Shown one piece after another: positions 32,152 to 43,867 of a DNA stretch of 64,000 nt. The notes beneath the pieces are model-generated. The model saw only the letters and a program-made list of their open reading frames with translations. It had not been told where the DNA came from and did not search any database. The first letter of the stretch is position 1; each line of letters opens with the position of its first letter. This DNA comes from Melieria omissa (Eukaryota > Arthropoda > Insecta > Diptera > Ulidiidae). The position numbers and the translations under genes are program-made. The DNA lies in contig OZ020268.1 in assembly GCA_963971225.1 (NCBI GenBank), positions 112,746,830 through 112,810,829 on the forward strand, written 5' to 3'.

Positions 32152-35100
32152 ATGGGAGCGAAGGAGTCCAAGCAATCCTGCCTCAGCTATGAGGATGCCG
32201 TGAAACGCGGTTAGTTTTGCGTGCAATTGTGCACGGGAAGTGGGTCAGATGTCTAGACGATTTATCGATTATTGTTATTATTGTTGTTTTTGCTATTGTA
32301 ATTTTTTCCTTTGTGCTGATTGGGATTTGCAGTTTCGGAAGTGGAGTTGCGGCGGCTTAAAGACGCTTTTAAGAAATCGGCGGGAGTAGGACGCCTGTAC
32401 CTGAGTCGTAATGCATTCCAACAAGATGTGCTGTGCGAAGGAGTGCCGACGAACGTCACCGAGTTGCTGTATACAGCGTGCGGTGGTACCGTCAAGGGCA
32501 TCTCCTTCAAGGATTTGCTCTGTGGGCTAGTGTTGTTGACACGCGGCACTGAGGAAGAGAAAATTAGGTGCGAGCTCAAAGTCTTTTTGTAATTCTTGCT
32601 TACCTTATTGATTTTTGGTTATTTTTTTTTAGGTTTTTGTGGGCTTTGCATTGCAATGACATGTTGAAGCCGGAGTATATGAAGACAGTGAACGTGAATC
32701 GACTGGACACGGTAACGCTTTTCTCGCAGAGTGATCGGGTAAATTTCGAACAGTTTCGCGATTGGATTTTGAGCAACAAGAGCTCCACAGTGCTGTCCAA
32801 GTGGCTGCTCTCGGATAGCTGCATCGGCTTGACATCGGAGCTGGAGACACCCACGTTCTACCAGAGCCTTGCTGGTGTAACGCATCTGGAAGAGAAAGAT
32901 ATTGGTGACCTAGAGAAGGAGTTTTGGCGTCTTAAAAATAGCTCGCCCAATGGTCAACTAGACCTTCAGCTGCTCGGGCCCCTGATTAGTCCGCCCATAC
33001 CAAAGAATGCGTTGGTTGGCCTATTTAATGCGTTCGACGAGAATCACGACGGCCATATTGATTTCAAGGAACTATGCTGTGGCGTAAGTGCTGCATGCCG
33101 CGGTCCCTGCGTCGAGCGCACTCGCTGTAAGTAGTGTTATACTCTTGTAGTGACGTTTACGTCACTTGCTATTACTCAGTAGCGATAGTGCAGACCATCA
33201 CTTCAATAGTCACAACAACAACATGAATATGAAGAGTAAAAACAACAACAGAAAAATAATTCAATCTTTATCTTGCAGTCTGTTTTAAAATATTTGATAT
33301 TGATCGCGATGGCGTTTTGAATCACGAGGAGACATTGCAGATGGTTGGCGTGCTGTTGTTTGTGGCTAAAGAGAATCGAAACGCGAACATATATAAGGAC
33401 GTGATACGGACAGATGTGATAAACGATCTGCTAGTGTTCATCGATCGCAAACGGGACCAGGGATGCAAAGCGCCCAGGATAACTGGTACGCTAAATGCGG
33501 ACAATTTAATATTGACGGCGGAAGATTTCATGATGTGGAGTGTGGAGAGTCACCTGAAGCTAGTGCAGCCCTTCCTCGATCTGACATTCGAGGTGTGTCA
33601 CATTGTATTTGGCCTGTGGCCACAATGTCGGCACATGGAGTGTGACATAGGTGAGTTGCTTGAAGTAAAATTATGCTTGAGGTGAAATTTGAAGAGACGC
33701 AATTAATTTGATTGCTTGCAGTACGTGGCTGGCTGAAGCGTGAGGAAAAGCGTCAGTACCGCGTCGGACAATTCTGGTACTTGATATCTCACGACTGGTG
33801 GGTGTCCTGGATGCAGTACACACAAAACAACGCCATTCCATGTTACTATTGTAAGAAATCAGCGAATGCTGCTGTACAACGCAATGTCAGCGGCGTGGAC
33901 GAGGCTTTGGTGTGCGACGAAAGCTTCAATTCTGCACATGTGATGGATGTGGGCATGGCTGAAACCACTGCATCTGAAGACAATTGTAGTCTGAGTGAGT
34001 TGAGAGCGAACGCGACAAGTGGCCACAGTAGTCTAAAAGTTATGTCTTATTATCGCACAGGCTCCCTAAACAGCGCAATATCAAGCGGCCGAACTGCTGG
34101 CTTTAGGCCGGGACCCATAGACAATTCCGTCTTGATAACACCAAATCTGTACAAGAATGTGCGCACCCTCACCGGCGAAGGCGGTCACTTAAAGCGTGAT
34201 ACGCCGCTGGTGCAGAATCACGACTTTGAGCTGCTGCCTAAAGCGCTATGGAAGGCGCTGAACCGCTGGTATGGCGACAGCTGGCCTCTGCCGCGACAGG
34301 TGAATGCAGATCACGGCAATGCGGCTAAAATCTTTGAAAAGCTACATTGATTTGTGTTTCTGCTCATTCAGGTCATCCAACCACCCGATTCGACTGAAGT
34401 AGAGCTGGAGTTGTATCCCCTAAATCTGCGCATTCTTCTACATCAGAGCATGCCCAATGCACCTACGCTGAACAGTTGGGGTGCTGTTTCCGGTTAGAAC
34501 TTTGTATTGTTGATATGAATACTGCTGCTAATGTTTATTCTTGTAGGTGGATATAGCGTGATGGCATCAGGAGGTGGATATGCCGCAATTTCCGCCACGA
34601 ATGTGCTGCAGCCTCCGAAACGTTATTTGGCCTATACCGCCGCTTTCAGCCGCTTGGCGACAGTGCGTCAAATTGGTGATTTTCTGTGCGAACAGTTGCG
34701 CCTCAAGTCGGAGAACATACGGCTGTGGCACATTCCCGCCGGCTCAATAGAGAACAGTGCCATTCTATTGGAGGAAGAGTACATGACGCTTAAGGAACTC
34801 TTTATCAAGGACAACGATCAAATCCTGCTCGAGATACGTAATAAGGATCTGACATGGCCTGAGGAGCTCGGTTCGCTAACGCTGAATCAAGGTGCGGTCA
34901 ATGGGGAGCGGCGGTTCACACGCACCTCCATTATGTCGGTGCACGTGCCGGGCGCAACGGGGCTGCACAATCTGGGTAATACCTGTTTTATGAACGCCGC
35001 CCTGCAGGTGCTCTTCAACACGCAGCCGCTGGCGCAGTACTTTCATCGTAACTTGCACCTCTATGAGTTGAACACTGCCAACAAGCTGGGCACTCGCGGG

Positions 35101-38100
35101 CAGCTGGCCACTCGCTATGGCGAATTGCTGGAAGAGGTACGCACGGCAACAACTCGTTCGGTGGCGCCTTTGAAACTGCGTTTCTGCGTTACAAGGCATG
35201 CGCCACAGTTTGCGGGCGGTGGGCAACACGACTCACAGGAGTTGTTGGAGTGGTTTCTAGACGGACTCCACGAAGATCTGAACCGTGTAATGGAGAAGCC
35301 GTACAGCGAGCTTAAAGACTCGAATGGGCGGCCAGACAAGGTGGTTGCTGCCGAGGCTTGGGCGCAGCACCATGCGCGCAACCAATCGATCATCATCGAT
35401 TTGTTTTACGGTCAGCTGAAGTCAAAAGTCAGCTGTCTATGTTGTGGGCGTGAGTCGGTGCGCTTTGATCCATTCAGTTTGCTAAGTCTGCCGCTGCCGG
35501 TGGAGAATTATGTGTACTTTGAAGTGCTGGGTAAGGAATCAGTTATCAGTTTCTTGTTGCCCTTAAGATCGATGGATGGATGCGAAAAATTAACAATCCC
35601 TTCCTATTTCCTTTTTATTAGTCATTCTCCTGGATGGTTCGGTGCCAGTGAAATACGGTCTACGCTTGAACTCTGAAGCAAAGTATGTTGACTTGAAACG
35701 TGCCCTGGGTGCGCTGTGCCTTTTAAATCCCAACTTTATGCTGATCTGTGAGATTTGGAATGCTCAAATCAAGCAAATACTTCCCGACGAACAAAAGATC
35801 CGTTCGTCTTCTGCTAAGGAGTTGTATGTGTATCAGCTGCCCGAGGAGAACAGCGATCGATCACGCTCCAGCTCCATTCTGGGCATGACCATTGAGAAAG
35901 GACTCAAGGATATACAGCGTAGTTCAGGTAGTTCAACTGCACTTAATGTGGATGTTGCGTTTAGTCCAAATTACATTTCTACTGCAGCGCTGATCAGTGG
36001 CCAAGACTCGTACATTTCGTTCACGTCGCATACGAGCAGTACGATCACAAATCCAAATCAAATATTACAAATGCCAAATTGCAGTCAAGTAAAGTCCTCG
36101 TCACCGGTGGTGATCGAGGAGACACTTCAAGCACACTACTCCAAGTATGCCAACGTTAACGGAATCGCCGTCGCTACGGGCGATGCCGACGGTGATGCGG
36201 ACGGCAGCGTCGACTGCGACTACGAAGACAACGACCACGAGCACGAGCAGGTGACCACGAAGGTAAGGCGGTGCTTTGGAAACACTATGTGCATGCCCCA
36301 GAATCTGTTGTGCTTCAAGGTATGGCTCGAAAACATTTATGTATTTAATATTATAGATTCAATAGTGTTCGACCGAATGTACCTCGGTTTCGGCAAATTT
36401 TAATACTTATGGAATAGCTTCGAATGGTTTTGTAAAAACGTGATTACGTTTTCTAATTTGCTAATTTCTTTCTAATTTCTAATTTGACTAATAAGTTGCA
36501 AGTGCCGTCGAAACGGTGGTCTCTGTCGGACACTAGAAACAGTATTTAAGAGTGCAGTGAGGCGAAATTCGTCGAGTTTAGTATTGGCGGTATTTGCAAC
36601 TGCAGTGCAGCAAGTGGACAGTTGTTGAACACCACTTTGCATCTGTTAGAAAAGATATGTATCGGACTAAATAAGCTGATAAACTGCTGATAAATCTACC
36701 AGCAGCCACCACCTACAGTTCTTGCAGTTCTCTAGTCTGTAGCGCTATCCAATTCGCGCCATTGCAGCTTGTTTGACTTGACCTCACAAACCCTACTTGT
36801 TTGCCATTGCACTTAAGAGCTTTGTGCAAAGTCGTATCGTGAGTTAGCATCGAGAAAATCTAAATATTAAATACAGATAATGTTGGTGAAATGCCTTTGC
36901 GTGGTTTTTGGTTTTGGTCCCATGAAAATAACTTAAAGCTCTGTAACCGTTTTTCTTTAATTTTGTATAAAAACCTATACGCTGCAACTCGTAACTCTTA
37001 ATGCACCCCACTTAATTTACTTTACTGACATTTGAACTTTATTTTGCCCTAATGATGTAATTATGCTTTGAGATTTCCACATGCCGATTTTATTTATTCT
37101 TTATTTAGTTTAGTCCCTAAGTGATTGATTTTAATTTAGCTGAAATTACATGGAATGTGGCTTTCTCTGTAGTCAATTTCACAATGTTCCACGACGTCAC
37201 CGTTGTAGTTTTGTATATTTTGATTTTACACTCGCCAAATGTGCGTCCTTTTATCCACCAATCCTGCAGCTTTCCGTGCGCGTTTATTGCAAATTGTAAT
37301 ATTTAGTTGGTTAGTTGAGTTTTTGTTTGGTTGTTAAGAATTGCTCACACGAATAATGCGCCCGCTCCATAAATAAACGTCAATATTCGCATTCTCGGCA
37401 CACTTAGCACTCGCCCGACATTAGCCGCAGTCCCGAGAACACATTCGTCAGTGATGTGCACAAGCGCATCTCGTCGACAAAGCTGCTGTACGCCGAGAGC
37501 AACACCTGTTCATCGTCTTTTACGAACAACTCGGGCGAAAATTCCATGGAGACGTCGACCATAGAATGCATGCCCGTCGATCCCTTGCCGCTGTATGGCA
37601 CCGAGCGTCGTCGGCTCAGCGACAGCTGCCCATGCCGATTCAACACGATCGGAGCTGGCGGCGCCCAGCCCTTCAGCAACGGCGACGACTCGGACGATGT
37701 GGATGGCGGCGATAAGTATGACCGTTGCTTCCGGAACAATGTTGTGAACCAAGAGCCGCACGAAAGCAGTCACAACGGCGACGTCGGCAATGGCAACGGC
37801 AGCGGCCTCTTCTCGCGCATGCCCTCACAACAGTACAAGGTCGGCAAGTACCTGATAGCTGTTCATCGCAAGATCACTCGTCAGGACAGCTATTTTCTGT
37901 CGTACCACAAAACGCGCCCCAGCTTGTTTGGGGTGCCGCTGCTGATCCCCAGCACAGATGGGGCCACCTGCAAGGATCTGTACTGCGCCGTCTGGCTGCA
38001 AGTGAGCCGATTGCTGAGCCCGTTGCCCGCCTCGATGGATCAAGCAAATCACGCCGCCGACTGGTGAGTGTCGCGCAGCAATTTTACAGACTACATAATG

Positions 38101-40302
38101 CAAGTTGTACATTCCACATGATTCTTACATGCGAATACAAATCATATAATTTATTAATTTGCTCTCATTTTGTTTGCAGTGATGATAGTCTCGGCTATGA
38201 CTTTCCGTTTACGTTGCGCGCAGTGAAAAGCGACGGTCTGACATGCAGCTTTTGTCCCTGGTCGAACTTTTGTCGTGGCTGTGAGATTCCCTGTAACAAT
38301 GACTTCCTACAGCAGAATTCGCTGCTCTCGGGCTGCGGCAATGCAAGTACGTAATGTATAGTTTTCTAGTTGCAACTTGCAAGAGAAAACTCGTTGCTCG
38401 TTTAGGCAAATTTGCATCTTGTGACCACCTATGAACAGAGAGGCAACGTAAATAACAAAAAAGTCATAAATAAAAGTTATGAAGCAACGTAAACAAAAAA
38501 TTTTCAAAATAATAGTTATCGGTAACGTAAATAAAAAAAGTCATAAATAAAAGTTATGAAGCAACGTAAACAAAAAAAAGTCCCAAAATAATAATTATCG
38601 AGAATGAAAAAAGTATTTATTTCTCATAACAGTTATTATGCAATGTAAAAATTAATTGTCGCAAATAATAATTATAATCAACAAATAAAATTTATGTTGC
38701 ATTGTAATAGTTACATTGCAATTAATTTCTTAAAAAACTTATAATAGTTAGTTATGAATGTTTAATTATTGTGGCAATTGAACGTAATCAACAATTTGTG
38801 TGTTTGTGCGCAGGCAATTCGTCAACACCAAAAATGACCGACAAGTTCTCCTCTTTGCCAAATTTGGAGATGAAACGGCTGCCGGAATATTCAACATCCT
38901 TGTCCGTTAATCCCACGTGCTCAAAGTGGTGCGACGACTTTACCATAGCAATTGATTGGGATCCTACAGCATTACATCTACGCTATCAGAGTACGCTGGA
39001 ACGGGTGAGTGAAGCTAATCGAAAATAGTAGAAATGAACGCCAAACATAACAAATTCGTTTTAGCTTTGGACAGACCACGAATCGATCGGCCAATGTCGG
39101 AAAGAACAAGTTGAACCAGTCGACTTGAATCACTGCCTACGAGCCTTCACCTCGGAAGAAAAACTGGAGCAGTGGTATCACTGCAGCCACTGCAAAGGCA
39201 AGAAGCCAGCCACGAAGAAACTGCAAATTTGGAAATTACCACCGATTTTGGTATTGTTTTCGTTTGATTGTTCGGCGTTATTTCTCTTCTCACTTACTTC
39301 ACTCGCCTTGCAGATTGTGCACCTGAAGCGCTTCAACTGCGTCAACGGCAAGTGGGTGAAGTCGCAGAAAGTGGTGCACTTTCCCTTCGATGATTTCGAT
39401 CCGACACCGTATCTGGCGTCGGTGCCACAGGAGACCATACTACGCCACAAGGATCTGCTTGAGCTAAAGATGATCGAGGAGGGCAACGACGAAGCGGAGG
39501 CAGACAACGACAACGAGGAAGAAGAACAACAAACTGAGCAGGGAGATAATTGTAACAACAGAAATATCAACAATGGCAATGGCAATGCAATCGTGGCTGA
39601 TAATGCGAAGCCAGTGGATAACGCGCTTCAATTGCACAATCTGAGCCACACTCAGCACCATAACATGATGCAGCTGGACGACTGCAGAAACATTGTGATC
39701 GACATAAGTGCAGGCGGTGACGCAACAGCAAAAGCTGCTGTCAACCACGAGGCGCCGACTCTGCTGGACAATGCGACGGCCATGTCCAGCACGCTGAGCA
39801 GACGCCACGCAGCGGCTAGGGTCGAGCGGCGCAAGCGCCTGATTTCGTCAAGCCTCACCAAGACGCCCATTGTGGATGGTGAATTTGAGGATTATCATCA
39901 GCATAAATTGCAAAGCGGCGTGGATAAGTTTGATCCCAAGTATAAACTGTATGCAGTGGTGGTAGGTTCACATAGAAAACGACTTGTTACTTTTGTTGTG
40001 ATGAACTGTGTTTCTATATTTAATAGTCTCACTCTGGCATGCTGACCGGTGGCCACTACGTTTCCTATGCCACAAACGCAAATGGCTCGTGGTACTGCTA
40101 CAATGACAGCTCGTGCCGCGAAATACCTAATCAACCAAATATCGACCCCAGTTCTGCGTACTTGTTGTTCTACGAACGCAAAGGTCTCGATCATGAACCC
40201 TATTTTCCGGATGTCGAGGGTCGGACGCTGCCGAACGGCAGCTGTCCCTCGGACATGGACGAAAGTGAGAACGACTTGAAGAAGCTTTGCGCTATTTCCT
40301 AA
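32152..40302 (+). CDS. Usp32: Ubiquitin carboxyl-terminal hydrolase 32 (EF-hand, DUSP, USP domains)
   Basis: Exons: 32152..32209, 32333..32567, 32633..33126, 33279..33650, 33722..34299, 34372..34492, 34547..35530, 35622..36262, 37408..38063, 38180..38346, 38814..39004, 39065..39250, 39314..39961, 40027..40302 (5607 nt, 1868 aa, phases all consistent). It starts MGAKESKQSCLSYEDAVKR, like vertebrate USP32, with a possible N-myristoylated Gly2. EF-hands: FDENHDGHIDFKE (about 232-244) and FDIDRDGVLNHEE (about 268). DUSP follows from about 385 (IVRGWLKREEKRQYRVGQFWYLIS region), then a ubiquitin-like segment. USP domain: GLHNLGNTCFMNA with catalytic Cys766, a metal-binding CLCCG, and SGMLTGGHYVSYA with His1787. 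The C-terminus CAIS is a farnesylation-type CaaX box. Low-complexity inserts split the USP fold. From family knowledge it is a Golgi/endosomal deubiquitinase acting on Rab7 pathway proteins. Confidence 0.94.
36263..37407 (+). other. Usp32 intron 8 (1145 bp)
   Basis: No gene or recognisable element was seen. It starts GTAAGG and ends CACTTAG. The in-frame TAG at the acceptor fixes the exon 9 start. It is the longest Usp32 intron. Confidence 0.6.
38445..38602. repeat. 79 bp tandem repeat in Usp32 intron 10
   Basis: Two units (38445-38523 and 38524-38602) begin AACGTAAATA and share AGTCATAAATAAAAGTTATG, AAGCAACGTAAACAAAAAA and AATAATA(G/A)TTATCG. The next 130 bp continues more diverged versions of the same text (AATAATAATTATAATC). 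The repeat is non-coding. Confidence 0.8.
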
Positions 40303-43182
40303 GAAATGTTTTATTCGATAAGAAGCAAAACCAGAAACAAAAATTAGAAAAGGCAAATAATTGTGATTTACCGTAACGCTTTAATTATTGCATACGCATA
40401 TTCAATAATTGTATCTGTGACTCACAAGGTATTCGATTGCCATCGTACTGCTAAATCTATCAACGAAACCACAAACACACAACACAGCGAAGCGTACTTT
40501 TCAGTGGGGCAACAAATCGGCGCAGGGCTTAGCTAAACGTAGATATATGTATGTATTATTATGTATGCGAATCGGGGTCAAAAACAATATTCGTTAAGTC
40601 GGTTAAGACACATTTTAATTGCAGTTAGGCTATTGAAATATTTTGCGGTAGTTTGTTTAGAACGTGCGGATGTGCAATCAATGAAATTTAATTTGTTAAT
40701 TTGCAATTATTGTTTTCAATGATTATTATTATTGTAATATTATACATAAACCAAACGATTATTGTAGGAACATGAACACGATTACTGCAAATAAATTGTT
40801 TGGATACGTTAAACTAGGTTGGGCTATGTAAAGATATTCTGCTTCTGTTTTCTCTTTCTAGTTATTCGTTATAGCCATTGTACATAAAATGTATTTGTTT
40901 AATCAGCTTATTGTTTTGAATATTTAATTGATATTATCTACATGAGTAGAGTGGTGGATGCTACGTACGCTGTGCGAGATATTAAAGTGCTCGGGAATTA
41001 GTTGAAATGAGCTCTCGCAAATGCCGAAGATGACTAGTTGCTTATTTATAGCGGCTAGTAAAACAACAAGTCGTTGTAGGTAAAACTATGGGATAAATTT
41101 GAACATAATCATCAGATGAAGTATATCACTCTCGTGCAACTCAATTTGTAAACTTGTTTTATTATGATAATGTGATGCATTGAACTGTATTCCGCTAAAG
41201 AGAAGCATAAACTTGTACATACACGCGCCGCATTACAGTATTTCAAATAAAGATGCTTTTAATTGATCTATGGAATTTGTTGGTGCTTATTTTCTTGGGT
41301 AGCGTGTGAGCAGATCTAAAGGGAGCGGGGACAAAATTTATATGTTAGAATTTTAAAATTTATAATTTTAATAATTTGCAAGTTCACCGTCGTAAGGTCC
41401 TAGCTGGGAAGAAAGGTAGGAATACGTCCAGGGGGGAAAAGGTAGAGTGAAAAGACGGTCGAGGCGGGGAAAGCTGAAGACTCCAGTTACGTTTTAAGGG
41501 TACTATTTTGTACTATCTTATCTTAGCTCAAGACTACAAATTTTGCTTACGAGTTTCTTAGCGCGGAGGAAAGCAAGCAAATAGTTTACGTTTAACGTTT
41601 CAGATTCTATATTTGTTTGCAGCTGTAACTCCTAATCCGGAAAGATACCTTTCTTACTGATTATTTTTTATAATAGAACTCTGTAGCTCGTCAAGAATGG
41701 TCGATTCGTACTCTATCCTATTGGAAAACCGAGAAAATTGTAGTGGAATATCTGCACCGGTGTTTCTATCAGTAGTTCCTCAACCAGAAGAGACAGCAGG
41801 CTTCAATGTCGAATATTTTTGTAATAGAACAGTTCAGCTTTTCAAGAAATGGCCAGAAAGCCCAGAAAATAGATGTTGGAGGGTGACTTTGAAAAATCTA
41901 ATATCTACATCTGTACCTGTAGCTCAGAATCGTTCAACTGACTGTAGCCACAGAATAAACAGTAATACAGAACGCGCATCTCATACAAATTCAAAAATGT
42001 TAAGGGGTTGTAACATTACGACCACTGTTAATTGAACATTATGTTCTCTGCTATCAACATTACAAACAGCATAGCTTTCGCTTCTGTTATATTACAGAAC
42101 AAACAGCACAGAAATAAGAAAAAAGTAATGATCGTATGCGGCTCCGTGAAGCATTGGTTGTGGTTGTTGTTGTTGTCGGCCAACAAAACGAAGTTGCTTC
42201 TTACATATATGGGGAGAAGAGCAATAAGCTATTGTTGTTGTTATTGTTGCCGGCTAGGAAATGAAAATTGAATTAGAATTATTTTTGCTTTGTGGATTAT
42301 TCTGCGAGCAACGCAGTGCGTACATACGCTGTCGGTAGCAATTTTACGACGGAGTATAGTGTGCAAAAATATATGAGAACGAATGTCAAAAGGGGGTAAC
42401 TTATCGACTTAAAAAGTCACTACGCTTTAAAATTATCATACTATTTTTAATTTTGAAGATAGTTCAACGATTTGGTACAATCTTTATATGTGAAATATCT
42501 TTTAAATTGTGGATTACACATACATATATCGAGAGAAAGCAAACATATATCGAGTGCCCTGCACCATTCCACACTTACCGAAGTTACAATAACAGAGATC
42601 ATTGTCGGACGAGAAATTAACAGAGACAAAAGTTCTGTTCAACCAACTCTGTTATCTTCCCTTCTGCTGCTTTCGGCCCGCACCCGAAATTCAGATTGCT
42701 TCACTGGTCGACATGCGCATTCTGTATACTGTTTATTCTGTGCTGTAGCTCTTTTCTTTTAAAGGTATTTTAATAAGAACTTTGTGCCTTTAGTTCTTGA
42801 CGGAAATTACAAATTATTGTAAACCAAAAAAAACTTGGTTTTCCATTTCATTTCCTCTTTTTTATAGTCTGCTTTGTCTAAATCATTTGCAACGATCGCC
42901 ATTTCGACCATATTTTGTTTTCCATGATTTTGCGCCCCATATGTGATCTATGGGAGTAGTGCGTCCGTCTCGCATTCTTGGAACCCGTGTTGTACAATTT
43001 TCGTTTGTACGAGATGCGTCGATTCTTTCGAGTTTTCACTTAATTTTCACCGAATATTAGCATGTTTGAGTTCTTCTATTTTAACCACATCAATCCTAAT
43101 CTAATCCTAGAGCCGAGAGCCCTGGTAGCTAATGCTCCTCTTTTTAATGTAAGATAATAATTGTATTACTATCTTTCCTATA
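40303..43182. other. Usp32 3' UTR and spacer to the mariner relic
   Basis: The Usp32 3' UTR probably extends to the AATAAA at 41246. Beyond it the sequence is unannotated; a 112-codon ORF at 41697-42035 has no recognisable features. The convergent gene Ltn1 ends at 43868. Confidence 0.5.
41246..41251 (+). terminator. Candidate polyadenylation signal of Usp32
   Basis: AATAAA in TTTCAAATAAAGATGC, 944 bp after the stop codon. Earlier AATAAA at about 40791 is also possible (GCAAATAAATTG). Confidence 0.4.
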
Positions 43183-43567
43183 CCAGGTATGCGCCTATGA
43201 AACCGGTAATTATTTTTGAAAAAACTAAAATTTTTCCCATTGCTTTTAAACGTTTTCCGACGGTCCGACGGTCAACACCCAATTGTTCTGCGAGCTGTTC
43301 TTGCGTTTGGCCATCATCTTCATCGAGCAATGCTTGCAATTCGGCGTCTTCAAACTTTTTTGGTGGCCGGCCACGCTCCTCGTTTCTCACATCAAAATCA
43401 CCACTTTTAAATTTATTGAACCACTCGTTACACTGTGTGCGACCAAGAGCATGCTCGCCGTAAGCTTCCACAAGCATTCGATGCGATTCAGAAGCGTTTT
43501 TCTTCAAATGGTAACACAAAATTAACTGTGTCCGCAAATCGTAATTTGTAGGCACGTAATCCGACAT
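43178..43567 (-). CDS. Truncated mariner transposase, DNA-binding domain only
   Basis: ATG at 43567 (MSDYVPTNYDLRTQLILCYH) opens 129 codons. It resembles the N-terminus of mauritiana-type mariner transposases: HLKKNASESHRMLVEAYGEH, FNKFKSGDFDV, AT-hook-like GRPPK, then AELQALLDEDDGQTQEQLAE and the second helix-turn-helix up to RLKAMGKI. There an internal deletion joins the frame to the element's other end, adding LVFSKIITGFIGAYLV; the stop lies 3 bp outside the terminal repeat. The whole catalytic DDD domain is missing. The frame is open, so a DNA-binding fragment could be made if transcribed. Confidence 0.85.
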   Translation of the reverse strand: MSDYVPTNYDLRTQLILCYHLKKNASESHRMLVEAYGEHALGRTQCNEWFNKFKSGDFDVRNEERGRPPKKFEDAELQALLDEDDGQTQEQLAEQLGVDRRTVGKRLKAMGKILVFSKIITGFIGAYLV

Positions 43568-43733
43568 TTTCCGGAGCGTCAAACAATGCGTTGTTGGATG
43601 AAACTTGACAAATTGTGAACTGAATATTGTTGACATATGACAGAAGAAGTAAACATGACATTTGGTACGGTTCCGAAGTTTATAAATATTCGGCTATTTA
43701 CCGCTAGATGTGTATTCATAGGCGCATACCTGG
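43183..43733 (-). mobile_element. Deletion-derived mariner element (551 bp) with TA target duplication
   Basis: Identical 19 bp ends (CCAGGTATGCGCCTATGAA and complement) lie between TA dinucleotides at 43181-43182 and 43734-43735. A full mariner is about 1.3 kb, so about 750 bp has been lost from the centre and 3' half. It lies between the converging ends of Usp32 and Ltn1. Confidence 0.92.
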
Positions 43734-43804
43734 TAATAAATAAATAAATATTCTAACATTTCAATTGGAAGCATTTGGTTTAGTTTTTGGGTATAATTTT
43801 TAAT

Positions 43805-43810
43805 TTTATT
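43805..43810 (-). terminator. Polyadenylation signal of Ltn1
   Basis: AATAAA on the - strand, 58 bp past the Ltn1 stop codon. Confidence 0.6.
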
Positions 43811-43867
43811 TTCGATTTTTTTGTTGGTCGCACTCAGTCTGTGTGCGCCGCTCCTCTGTGCAGCCTT

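Noticed and set aside
33150..33166. TGACGTTTACGTCA palindrome as a CREB site
   Set aside because: A pair of half-sites inside a small Usp32 intron, with no other support; likely chance.
39125..40045. Single 306-codon ORF as one exon
   Set aside because: It reads through the 63 nt intron 39251-39313 and past the donor at 39962. Vertebrate USP32 text continues across both splices, so it is two exons of Usp32.
41697..42035. 112-codon ORF after Usp32
   Set aside because: Composition is like the AT-rich spacer, no recognisable motif, no good start context.
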